In this document: positions 1 to 6,218 of the stretch, one piece after another
Layout of the letters: each line of letters opens with the position of its first letter
Position numbering within the stretch: position 1 is the first letter of the stretch
NCBI GenBank assembly: GCA_030672545.1
Contig: DAOVGF010000013.1
Coordinates: 1 to 16,402, forward strand
Direction of reading: 5' to 3'
Source: Candidatus Aerophobota bacterium
GTDB lineage: Bacteria > Aerophobota > Aerophobia > Aerophobales > Aerophobaceae
DNA length: 16,402 nt
Translations under genes and position numbers: made by a program
Notes under the pieces: generated by a model
Told to the model about the DNA's origin: nothing
Databases searched by the model: none
Seen by the model: the letters and a program-made list of their open reading frames with translations, nothing else

Positions 1-461
1 CCGTTGATGATAAAAATGGTTATCAGTAGTCCGAGAACGGCGTAAAACTCTACAAAAACAGCTAAAACCATAGCCTTCATGGAATCAGCCGGTCTTTTTA
101 TAGTAAGTCCCACTCCGGCAGCACATACTTTTCCCTGGTGAATAGCTGAAGCCATCCCCAGAATAGCGATAGGAAGAGAAGCCATCAGAAGACTTCCTCC
201 CTGAGCCAAACTCAGTTCAATAGGGGAACCAGTTAATAACTGAATCTTCATTATGATAAGAAAAGAAGAAATCAATCCATAAATTCCCTGTGTCCCGGGT
301 AGAGCAGTAAGAATCAAATATCGGCCAAAGTTTTCCGGGTCTTCACTCATTGCCCCGATACTGGCTTGTCCAGCATAGCCTATCCCGATACTGGAACCTA
401 TTCCAGCTAACCCTACCGCCAGCCCAGTTCCTAACAAGGCCAGAACCAAACCATAAGTCAT
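1..461 (-). CDS. ntpK: V/A-type ATP synthase subunit K (c-ring proteolipid), partial at the window edge
   Basis: This membrane proteolipid forms the ion-carrying rotor ring of a V/A-type ATPase. About 153 codons are visible and the C-terminus lies beyond the left edge. The protein is a tandem of two two-helix hairpins: the first carries a Gly-rich N-terminal helix and an LPGTQGIYG motif (residues 54-62), the second an AIHQGK segment (Gln109) and VFVEFYAVLGLL with the ion-carrying Glu138. Thr57, Gln58, Tyr61, Gln109 and Glu138 match the Na+-binding set known from the Enterococcus hirae NtpK ring, so a Na+-coupled enzyme is likely; that is an inference from residues. The ATG at 459-461 follows an AGGAGG site about 8 bases upstream. 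The gene lies 38 bases downstream of uvrB in the same direction. The rest of the ATPase operon is presumably to the left. An F-type c subunit is excluded by the double-hairpin length. Confidence 0.93.
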   Translation of the reverse strand, partial: MTYGLVLALLGTGLAVGLAGIGSSIGIGYAGQASIGAMSEDPENFGRYLILTALPGTQGIYGLISSFLIIMKIQLLTGSPIELSLAQGGSLLMASLPIAILGMASAIHQGKVCAAGVGLTIKRPADSMKAMVLAVFVEFYAVLGLLITIFIIN

Positions 462-499
462 TTTTTCCTCCTCAAAAGTCATACATTATGGTCTTATTA

Positions 500-2509
500 C
501 TATAATCCTGATTTTGCCCTTATTTTTATCCTTTTTAATTCCTTTATTTTATCTCTATAATTAGCCGCGGCCTCAAATTCGAGATTCTCTGCCGCTTTTT
601 TCATCTTTTTCTGAAAAATCCCGATTAAAGGAGAAATTTCTGAAAGAGAAAGATATTCCAGATTCTCTTCAGCTACTTCAGCCATCCCCACCTTTTCGTA
701 TTTCTCGGCCGCGTAGGTCTCAATACCGGCCAGGATAGTTTTTTGTATAGTCTCAGGAGTTATGTGATGTTCCTTGTTATACTCTAACTGGATTTTCCTT
801 CTCCTGGTCGTTTCCTTTAAAGCTCTCTTCATGGCCGTGGTTACTTCGTTGGCATAAAGGATAACCTGTCCATCCACGTTGCGAGCGGCTCTGCCCGCTG
901 TCTGAATGAGAGAGGTCTCCGAGCGCAAAAAACCTTCCTTGTCAGCATCAAGAATGGCTACCAGGGAAACCTCGGGTAGATCCAGTCCCTCTCGCAAAAG
1001 GTTAATCCCTACCAGTACATCGAACTTACCTATTCTTAAATCCCTGAGTATTTTTGTTCTCTCCAACGTTTTTATTTCTGAATGCAGATAGCGAACTTTA
1101 ACTCCCAACTCATCAAGGTATTCGCTGAGATCTTCGGCCATTCTTTTAGTCAAAGTGGTCACCAGAACCCTTTGTTTTTTCTCTATTCTCTTCTTGGTTT
1201 CCTCGAGTAAGTCATCTATGGGATTTTTAGCCGGTTTAACTTTGATTTCCGGATCCATTAATCCAGTGGGACGAATGAGCTGTTCCACTATCTGTTGACT
1301 CCTCTTAAGTTCGTAGGGAGAAGGGGTAGCCGAAGCATAGATGACCTGATTTATCAGATTTTCAAACTCAGAGAATCTTAGGGGTCGGTTATCATAAGCC
1401 GAAGGAAGACGAAAACCGTAGTTTACCAGATTTTCTTTGCGAGATCTATCGCCTCCATACATAGCGTGAAGTTGAGGAATGGTCTGATGAGATTCGTCAA
1501 TAAAAAGAAGAAATTCTCTGGGAAAGTAGTCCAGTAAGCAGGCAGGCCTTTCTCCCGGAGCCCGACCATCAAAATAGCGAGAATAGTTTTCTATCCCACT
1601 GCAATAACCAATTTCCTTAATCATTTCCAGATCGTAGTTGGTTCTGGATTCTAACCTCTGGGCTTCCAGAAGCTTTCCCTGAGAATGAAGTTCCTTCAAT
1701 CGGACTTTTAGTTCTTTTCTAATTTCCTTTAGAGCCTCATTAATTCTGTATTCCGGGGCTAAGTAGTGGGTGGCCGGATAAATAAGTAGACTATTCATTT
1801 TCTCTCGCACTCGGCCGGTCAGAGGATCAAAAAGAGTCAAATTCTCCAGGGTATCCCCCCAGAGTTCTATTCTTGTGGCCTCTTTTCCGTAAGCGGGGAA
1901 GACTTCTATTATATCACCTCTTACCCGGAACTTTCCCCGGCGAAAGTCAAAGTCATTACGTTCATATTGAATTTCCACCAATTTTCTTAAAATATCTTTT
2001 CTTTCAATTTTCTGGCCCACTTTCAAATGAAAAAGCATCTCTCGATAGTTTTTAGGAGAGCCCAGTCCGTAAATACAGGAAACCGAGGCTACGATGACGG
2101 TGTCGGGGCGTTCAAGCAGAGACCTGGTTGCCGAATGACGCATCATATCAATCTGGTCATTAATGGAAGCATCTTTGGCAATATAGATGTCTCTCTGGGG
2201 AACATAGGCCTCCGGCTGATAATAGTCATAATAAGAAACAAAATATTCTACCCGGTTGTAAGGAAATAGTGAAGCAAACTCACTGTAAAGTTGAGCGGCC
2301 AGAGTCTTATTATGAGAAATAATCAGAGTTGGTTTGCCTATATTTTTGATGACGTTAGCCATAGTAAAAGTTTTTCCCGAACCGGTAATTCCCACTAAAG
2401 TCTGGGTATGATAGCCCTTTTCAATTCCCTGAGATAATTTCTCAATAGCTTGAGGTTGATCTCCCTGGGGTTTTAAGTCGGTAATTAACTGAAAATTTGC
2501 TCTCTCCAT
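500..2509 (-). CDS. uvrB: UvrABC excinuclease subunit B
   Basis: UvrB is the damage-verifying helicase-like core of bacterial nucleotide excision repair; it works with UvrA and recruits UvrC in the cytoplasm. Numbered from the chosen start, the protein shows Walker A GITGSGKT (40-47), the aromatic damage-probing beta-hairpin beginning YYDYY (93-97), the DESH motif (338-341), ASATP, a QTAGRAARN helicase motif VI, and a C-terminal UVR domain (FQKKMKKAAENLEFEAA region) that would bind UvrC. The ORF is open to a GTG at 2602. I prefer the ATG at 2507-2509 because it has an AAGGA site 8 bases upstream, begins with the family-typical MERANFQL...GDQPQAI, and gives 669 residues, close to E. coli UvrB. 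The GTG has no Shine-Dalgarno. The gene follows the transaldolase gene by about 100 bases and precedes ntpK. No key residue appears missing. Confidence 0.97.
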   Translation of the reverse strand: MERANFQLITDLKPQGDQPQAIEKLSQGIEKGYHTQTLVGITGSGKTFTMANVIKNIGKPTLIISHNKTLAAQLYSEFASLFPYNRVEYFVSYYDYYQPEAYVPQRDIYIAKDASINDQIDMMRHSATRSLLERPDTVIVASVSCIYGLGSPKNYREMLFHLKVGQKIERKDILRKLVEIQYERNDFDFRRGKFRVRGDIIEVFPAYGKEATRIELWGDTLENLTLFDPLTGRVREKMNSLLIYPATHYLAPEYRINEALKEIRKELKVRLKELHSQGKLLEAQRLESRTNYDLEMIKEIGYCSGIENYSRYFDGRAPGERPACLLDYFPREFLLFIDESHQTIPQLHAMYGGDRSRKENLVNYGFRLPSAYDNRPLRFSEFENLINQVIYASATPSPYELKRSQQIVEQLIRPTGLMDPEIKVKPAKNPIDDLLEETKKRIEKKQRVLVTTLTKRMAEDLSEYLDELGVKVRYLHSEIKTLERTKILRDLRIGKFDVLVGINLLREGLDLPEVSLVAILDADKEGFLRSETSLIQTAGRAARNVDGQVILYANEVTTAMKRALKETTRRRKIQLEYNKEHHITPETIQKTILAGIETYAAEKYEKVGMAEVAEENLEYLSLSEISPLIGIFQKKMKKAAENLEFEAAANYRDKIKELKRIKIRAKSGL

Positions 2510-2605
2510 AATGTTTGTCCTTATCCTGGAGACAGTAGTGTCAAAACTTTTCTGGTAATTTTCTCTTAAACCCTTTATTGTCAAGTATTTTGATGAAATC
2601 ACTAG

Positions 2606-3520
2606 TTACTTGGCAAAAATTTGCCGATACTCTGGAACTACATCAGCGGAAAATAATTTAATACCTTCCATAGTCTTGGGATGCTCCAGCATCTGCTCTA
2701 TCACCTTGAAGGGGATGGTACTAATATCAGTACCTGCTTGGGCTGCTTCTCTTACCTGTTGAGCATTTCTCAAACTGGCGGCGATTATTTCGGTTTTTAT
2801 CCGATAAATCTGGTAAATTTGGGCAATTTGCTTTACCAGTTCCACTCCACTGGATATTCCCTGGTCATTGGCCATTTCCAGATCAAGAGTTATTTGTTCA
2901 GCCTGGTATAGAGTGGAAATTTGCTGATTAAGAGAGCTATCCAGGTGTTTATTTAGTTTGGCCTGAATAATCCTGGCTAACAGTTTAAAGTTAAAATACT
3001 CCTCTTTGTTAGAAGAAATGCCCAGTTTTTTTCTAATTAAATCATCTACTCTTCCGGCAAAGGGACTAGCGTAACTGGCTCCCGCTTTAGCGGCTAAAAT
3101 AGCCTGTTCCGGCGCCATAATCAGAGTCACATTAACCGGGATACCCTGGCTACTTAGTTTGCTAATAGCTTTCAGCCCCTCATAGTGACTCTGAGTAGCC
3201 TCCGGCTGGTAAGTACAAATAGGAATCTTAATGGCTACATTGTCGGCCACCGGATTGAACTTTTCATAAAGAAGCAATCCTTCCTTAATCATTTCCTCGG
3301 TTTTTAGACTAATTACCTCCAGACTTACTGGTTTTCCTTTACCCACCGTTCGGCAAATTTCTTCTATGTATTCAACCATTTCTACTTTTTTGCCCTTTTC
3401 CTTAAGAGCATCCACAGCTTTTTTTATTAAAGAAGGGTTAGTGGTGACTCCATCCACAACTCCCCAGGAGCAGGCTTCCTCAATTTCATTTAGTTTGGCG
3501 GTGTCTACGAAAATTTTCAT
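2606..3520 (-). CDS. TalC/fructose-6-phosphate-aldolase-type transaldolase with an internal insertion
   Basis: This is a class I Schiff-base aldolase of the transaldolase superfamily, expected to work in the non-oxidative pentose phosphate pathway or as a fructose-6-phosphate aldolase. Family marks are FVDTA (Asp6), DGVTTNPSL (Asn28), the catalytic lysine in NVAIKIP (Lys98), NVTLIMAPEQAILAAKAGASYASPFAGRVDD (130-160 region) and the C-terminal ATIPFKV-like STIPFKVIEQMLEHP. The protein has 304 residues, whereas TalC/FSA proteins are usually about 215-220. The excess is mainly one charged block of about 64 residues (roughly 161-224) between GRVDD and GVELVKQIAQIYQIY, where the short family normally has only a few residues. 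Catalytic residues lie outside the block. The ATG has an AAGGAG site about 8 bases upstream. Downstream is uvrB; upstream is a repeat-rich gap. Transaldolase versus FSA activity cannot be decided by eye. Confidence 0.88.
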   Translation of the reverse strand: MKIFVDTAKLNEIEEACSWGVVDGVTTNPSLIKKAVDALKEKGKKVEMVEYIEEICRTVGKGKPVSLEVISLKTEEMIKEGLLLYEKFNPVADNVAIKIPICTYQPEATQSHYEGLKAISKLSSQGIPVNVTLIMAPEQAILAAKAGASYASPFAGRVDDLIRKKLGISSNKEEYFNFKLLARIIQAKLNKHLDSSLNQQISTLYQAEQITLDLEMANDQGISSGVELVKQIAQIYQIYRIKTEIIAASLRNAQQVREAAQAGTDISTIPFKVIEQMLEHPKTMEGIKLFSADVVPEYRQIFAK

Positions 3521-3594
3521 TTCTCTATCTCCTTAACCTATAGAAACCTATAAATTACCTCCGAGCGACTGAAGTCGTCCCTACCCAGGGAGAA

Positions 3595-3670
3595 ATAGTC
3601 TAGATTTCATGAAGGTAGTCGCAACCTTTAGGTTGCGCTTGTTTTTCGCCGGCTAAAGCCTGCGGCTACC
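3595..3670. repeat. Palindromic repeat, copy A
   Basis: The core at 3614-3670 starts GGTAGTCGCA and ends TGCGGCTACC, a terminal inverted repeat with one mismatch. Inside it are a GCAACCT/AGGTTGC hairpin and a GGCT-AA-AGCC hairpin. Bases 3595-3638 match 4991-5034 with 3 mismatches in 44, so the duplicated unit extends about 19 bases outside the palindrome. Confidence 0.8.
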
Positions 3671-3753
3671 ACTTGCATGAGATGGCCACGCTTGTTCCGA
3701 GCGAAGCAAGGAATCTCGCTCCTGACCATCTTGAGTTTTGACTAAGTTTTGGG

Positions 3754-3777
3754 TAGGGGAGGCTTTAGCCTCCCCTA
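3754..3777. repeat. Perfect 11-bp stem-loop downstream of iorB
   Basis: TAGGGGAGGCT and AGCCTCCCCTA form a perfect 11-bp inverted repeat with a 2-base centre. It lies about 67 bases past the iorB stop. No U-run follows in the direction of iorB transcription, so it is more likely a repeat element or mRNA 3'-end stabiliser than a classical terminator. A shorter relative of this sequence occurs at 15041-15062. Confidence 0.75.
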
Positions 3778-3843
3778 TTCTGGTTAATTTAATGCCTAGA
3801 GGTTATTTTTTAGCTAATATTATATCACTTTTTTCGCCCGGCG

Positions 3844-4434
3844 TCAAACAATATTGGTATACTCTTCACCCAATTGGAATGCTCTCATATTTACCGGAAA
3901 AGTTCCCCGGGGTACCTCATTTTCGATGGTCTTCTCCCAGCTTACTTTTTTAAAGCTCAGGAATCGGGAGAGCATTCCCAACAGGACCAAATTCATTGTT
4001 CTCACATTACCAGCTTTTTTGGCTAAATCTAGGGCCTTGACCCGAAGCAGATGACTGGTCTTATCTTGTAAAATTTCATAAATGTTTTCTGGATACTTCT
4101 CTTTTCCCAGACTTACCCCCATAGGAGATATTTCCAGGTCATTAACTATTAATATTCCATCTTGCTTTAGATAGTCAATGTATCTCAAGGCTTCCAGTTT
4201 TTCTAAAGTTAGGAGATAGTCGGCTTTACCTTTCTTAATGAGAGGAGAATAAATCTTTTCTCCAAATCTCACTTCTGAGATAACACTTCCCCCGCGCTGA
4301 GCCATCCCATGGACTTCTGATTTCTTCGCATCCCACCCTTCTTTTAGGGCAGTTTTGGCAATGATATCCGAGGTTAGGAGAACGCCCTGCCCTCCCACTC
4401 CAGCTACCACAATATTGGTTACTTTATCTTTCAT
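3844..4434 (-). CDS. iorB: Indolepyruvate:ferredoxin oxidoreductase beta-type subunit (2-oxoacid oxidoreductase gamma domain)
   Basis: In the IOR complex this subunit joins a TPP-containing IorA to oxidise aryl-2-oxoacids to acyl-CoA with reduction of ferredoxin, a step of anaerobic aromatic amino-acid breakdown. The protein shows the pyruvate:ferredoxin oxidoreductase gamma-domain signature: NIVVAGVGGQGVLLTSDII (residues 7-25) followed by KKSEVHGMAQRGGSVISEVRFG, and VRTMNLVLLGML later. Its 196 residues match the family. The ATG overlaps the stop of the DUF4416 gene by four bases (ATGA) and has a GGGGAG site 4 bases upstream, so translational coupling is expected. No iorA is adjacent on either side, which is unusual because iorA and iorB are commonly neighbours. 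The true partner could be any 2-oxoacid oxidoreductase alpha subunit encoded elsewhere. Confidence 0.88.
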   Translation of the reverse strand: MKDKVTNIVVAGVGGQGVLLTSDIIAKTALKEGWDAKKSEVHGMAQRGGSVISEVRFGEKIYSPLIKKGKADYLLTLEKLEALRYIDYLKQDGILIVNDLEISPMGVSLGKEKYPENIYEILQDKTSHLLRVKALDLAKKAGNVRTMNLVLLGMLSRFLSFKKVSWEKTIENEVPRGTFPVNMRAFQLGEEYTNIV

Positions 4435-4982
4435 TGAACTCCCCTTTCCATCTGCCTTAATTGTTCTTGGTATCTCCTTCTCATTTCATTAAAGATTTTT
4501 AGATAAGATTCACTTTTGTAATCGGGATAAGTCCATTCCCAGGGCTGGAATCCTTTATTCTGAACGAACCTCAAGGTTATCTCAGCGTAAATCCCCCGGC
4601 TCAGGTAGATGCGGTGAAAATAGTTCTTGGTAGTGACCAGAATGAGTTTTGAGCTGGAAAGATAACCAGGGTCAAGGTTTATCTTTCGTTTCCCTGAGTT
4701 TTCCTCCAGGAACTCTTTCTCTACCTGATTGGTCAGTACCTTGATTTCCGCAATTTGTCCCGGATCAATCAGTTGCTCAAAGGCGATAAATTTTCTCTTT
4801 AAGTTCCGGCCCATTTCTCTCTGATAATGAGTGGTGTAAAAGAAAGGCAGAACCGGGCTTTCAAAATCAATACGGCCAAATTTATAACTCATTATTTCCT
4901 CCACCTGGGCCAACAAAATCTCATTGGCCGTTATCATCCCCAAAAATAGCTTTACCGGTCGGGGTTTTTTTGCTTGTCCCAT
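4431..4982 (-). CDS. DUF4416 family protein, function unknown
   Basis: The N-terminus MGQAKKPRPVKLFLGMI, the middle LDPGYLSSSKLILVTTKNYFHRIYLSRGIYAEITLRF and the segment FQPWEWTYPDYKS are characteristic of the DUF4416 family, which has no established function and is sometimes labelled 'GTP-binding protein' without a visible P-loop. I choose the ATG at 4980-4982 (183 residues) because homologues start at MGQ..PxPVKLF. The ORF stays open to 5036, but those 18 extra codons are encoded by the repeat element upstream. No Shine-Dalgarno is visible before 4982. The gene is the first of a two-gene unit with iorB (four-base overlap) and probably uses the minus-strand promoter at 5177-5205. No transmembrane segment or signal peptide is evident. 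Confidence 0.85.
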   Translation of the reverse strand: MGQAKKPRPVKLFLGMITANEILLAQVEEIMSYKFGRIDFESPVLPFFYTTHYQREMGRNLKRKFIAFEQLIDPGQIAEIKVLTNQVEKEFLEENSGKRKINLDPGYLSSSKLILVTTKNYFHRIYLSRGIYAEITLRFVQNKGFQPWEWTYPDYKSESYLKIFNEMRRRYQEQLRQMERGVQ

Positions 4983-4990
4983 TGTTGGTA

Positions 4991-5106
4991 ATAGTTTAGA
5001 TTTCATAAAGGTAGCCGCAACCTTTAGGTTGCGCAAAAGAAGCTAGGGTAGCCGCAAGTTTTAACTTGCGCAAATAAACGCAGGCTAAAGCCTGCGGCTA
5101 CCACTC
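4991..5106. repeat. Palindromic repeat, copy B (compound)
   Basis: Two units lie in tandem. The half-unit at 4991-5034 carries GGTAGCCGCA and a GCAACCT/AGGTTGC hairpin and matches copy A (3 mismatches in 44). The full unit at 5047-5106 runs from GGTAGCCGCA to TGCGGCTACC, with inner hairpins GCAAGTT-TT-AACTTGC and CGCAGGCT-AA-AGCCTGCG. Bases 5047-5106 match 12077-12136 with 2 mismatches in 60. The element would be transcribed as the leader of the DUF4416-iorB mRNA. Confidence 0.85.
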
Positions 5107-5176
5107 TATCTTGACCAGAAAAGTTTCCCCTTCCGACCCCCAGAGGTCTCTAAGTGACAAAATGGTCTTTACCTTG

Positions 5177-5205
5177 ATTATATCAGAGCAAGGGCCGCGC
5201 GGCAA
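5177..5205 (-). promoter_or_regulatory. Sigma70-type promoter for the DUF4416-iorB unit
   Basis: On the minus strand, TTGCCG (5200-5205) is followed after 17 bases by a perfect TATAAT (5177-5182). The expected start of transcription is near 5170, giving a leader of about 190 bases that runs through repeat copy B. Matches are 4/6 and 6/6. This is a prediction from sequence only. Confidence 0.6.
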
Positions 5206-5234
5206 GATTGCCCGGATTATTTCAGGAAAAGCAA

Positions 5235-5248
5235 CCCAAAATTTTGGG
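5235..5248. promoter_or_regulatory. Perfect 14-bp palindrome CCCAAAATTTTGGG, candidate operator
   Basis: This is a dyad-symmetric site about 30 bases upstream of the minus-strand -35 box and about 83 bases upstream of the predicted plus-strand start of transcription. It suits a dimeric regulator. Assignment to the neighbouring IclR protein is inference. Confidence 0.4.
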
Positions 5249-5271
5249 GAAACTCCTGTTGGAGACGCAGG

Positions 5272-5285
5272 GTGTTACGTAACAC
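5272..5285. promoter_or_regulatory. Perfect 14-bp palindrome GTGTTACGTAACAC, candidate operator
   Basis: This dyad ends 4 bases before the -35 box of the IclR promoter, with its centre near -45. That is a typical position for a site contacted by a DNA-binding dimer that controls its own gene. It does not match the well-known E. coli IclR or KdgR consensus. Confidence 0.5.
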
Positions 5286-5289
5286 AGGA

Positions 5290-5317
5290 TTGACAGGCGA
5301 GATTTTTGTGTTAGAAT
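5290..5317 (+). promoter_or_regulatory. Sigma70-type promoter for the IclR gene and probably the catabolic cluster
   Basis: A perfect TTGACA (5290-5295) is followed after 16 bases by TAGAAT (5312-5317, 5/6). The expected start is near 5324, leaving a leader of about 38 bases before the ATG at 5363. This is the strongest promoter-like match found in the window. Confidence 0.7.
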
Positions 5318-5362
5318 GGAGTTAGGTATAACTTACTTCAGTTTCATATATGGACTAAGAGG

Positions 5363-6127
5363 ATGCAAAAACTGATTCCAGCGGTAGACAGAACTCTGAG
5401 CATTCTGGAACTATTAGCTAATGAAGAGAAGGGGCTGTCTTTTTCTGAACTGGCCTCTTCTTTGAATATCCCCAAGCCTTCACTTTCCCGTCTGCTCTCC
5501 AATTTGAAGCAAAGAGGCTACCTTAGCCACAATCCCGTAGCCAGGAAATATGAACTAACCTTCAGGCTTTTGACCCTGGCCCATAAACTTCTGGGCAAGC
5601 TGGACCTGCGGGAGAAAGCCCGACCTTCTATGCAGAAACTGATGGAAAAATCGAAAGAAACCGTTGAGTTGGCCATTCTTGATGATAAAGAGATAGTCTA
5701 TGTTGATAAGCTGGAAAGCTACGAGTCTGTAAGACTGGTAGCCCACGTGGGAAGCAGATACTCAACTTTACATCCCACCGCTATGGGTAAGGTTTTTCTG
5801 GCTTATATGTCAGAAAAAGACTTCCAATGTATTATGAGAGAAAGAGGGTTAAAGAGGTTTACCAAAAACACAATCACCGAGGTCGAGAGACTAACAGAAG
5901 AATTGAAGGAAATCCGGGCCAATCACTATGCTTTTGATGACCAAGAAGTGAGACTTGGGGTCCGGCGCTTTGCCGCCCCCATATTTGACCATTCAAACAG
6001 GATGGTAGGTGGGATTGGAATTGCCGGGCCCACATTTCGCATGAGAATGAGTCGAAAAGAAGAATTGGGCAGCGCAGTGAGACAGGCGGCCGAAGAGATC
6101 TCAAGGGAGCTTGGCTGGGAAAAATGA
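5363..6127 (+). CDS. IclR-family transcriptional regulator
   Basis: This dimeric DNA-binding regulator probably controls the following catabolic and transport genes in response to a small organic effector. The N-terminal winged helix-turn-helix covers about residues 5-60: PAVDRTLSILELLA, the LSFSELASSLNIPKPSLSRLLSNLKQRGYL helix pair, and the YELTFRLLTLA wing and linker. The C-terminal effector domain (about 75-250) has IVYVDKLES, STLHPTAMGKVFLAYM, the TITEVERLTEELKEIR segment, VRLGVRRFAAPIFD and GGIGIAGPTFRM. The length of 254 residues is normal. The Cys often seen in GVxCIAAP is Arg here. The ATG has AAGAGG immediately in front, which is unusually close, but no alternative in-frame start exists between it and the promoter. 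The ligand is unknown. Confidence 0.95.
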   Translation: MQKLIPAVDRTLSILELLANEEKGLSFSELASSLNIPKPSLSRLLSNLKQRGYLSHNPVARKYELTFRLLTLAHKLLGKLDLREKARPSMQKLMEKSKETVELAILDDKEIVYVDKLESYESVRLVAHVGSRYSTLHPTAMGKVFLAYMSEKDFQCIMRERGLKRFTKNTITEVERLTEELKEIRANHYAFDDQEVRLGVRRFAAPIFDHSNRMVGGIGIAGPTFRMRMSRKEELGSAVRQAAEEISRELGWEK

Positions 6128-6184
6128 GAGGGCTTACTCAATAAAGTGGTGAGATCGACCGGAAGGATAAGCAAGAAGCTTCAC

Positions 6185-6200
6185 AGTTTTGGACAAAACT
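6185..6200. promoter_or_regulatory. Inverted repeat AGTTTTG-GA-CAAAACT before the sulfatase-like gene
   Basis: Seven-base arms are separated by two bases, just upstream of the ribosome-binding site (AAGGAGG, 6205-6211). It could be an operator for the upstream IclR protein or a small mRNA hairpin affecting translation. No clear promoter boxes are seen in the 91-base gap after iclR. Confidence 0.35.
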
Positions 6201-6218
6201 CTGGAAGGAGGAAACATA

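Larger units (their letters stand above)
3521..3843. repeat. Gap of 323 bases filled with small hairpin repeats
   Basis: No credible gene is seen between iorB and the transaldolase gene. The stretch is a cluster of short inverted repeats: a CGACT-GA-AGTCG hairpin (3566-3577), a GGTAG-bounded double hairpin (3614-3670), a GATGG...CCATC segment with GAGCGA/TCGCTC arms (about 3680-3730), and a long perfect hairpin (3754-3777). They resemble REP/BIME-type intergenic palindromes. No RAYT-type transposase is present in the window. Confidence 0.7.
5107..5362. other. Divergent control region between DUF4416 and the IclR gene
   Basis: No gene is supported here; a 60-codon plus-strand frame at 5111-5293 has no recognisable protein and overlaps both promoters. 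The region holds back-to-back promoters and two perfect 14-bp palindromes with centres 37 bases apart. It is the natural place for IclR-family autoregulation. Confidence 0.6.

Noticed and set aside
2510..2602. A GTG start at 2602 giving UvrB 31 extra residues
   Set aside because: There is no ribosome-binding site, the extension has no family counterpart, and the internal ATG at 2509 has a site and the expected N-terminus.
3754..3777. Classical rho-independent terminator for iorB
   Set aside because: The stem is perfect, but the bases that follow in the leftward direction (ACCCAAAACTTAG) contain no U-run.
3560..3780. Possible CRISPR array, because several short repeats occur close together
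   Set aside because: The units are different palindromes with irregular spacing and no uniform repeat-spacer pattern, and no cas gene is present.
5111..5293. A 60-codon plus-strand reading frame in the divergent region
   Set aside because: It has no recognisable protein features, starts inside the minus-strand leader and overlaps both predicted promoters and both palindromes.
6189..6218. A TTG start for the sulfatase-like protein
   Set aside because: It lies inside an inverted repeat without a ribosome-binding site. The GTG at 6219 has AAGGAGG at 7 bases and starts at the first strand of the fold.
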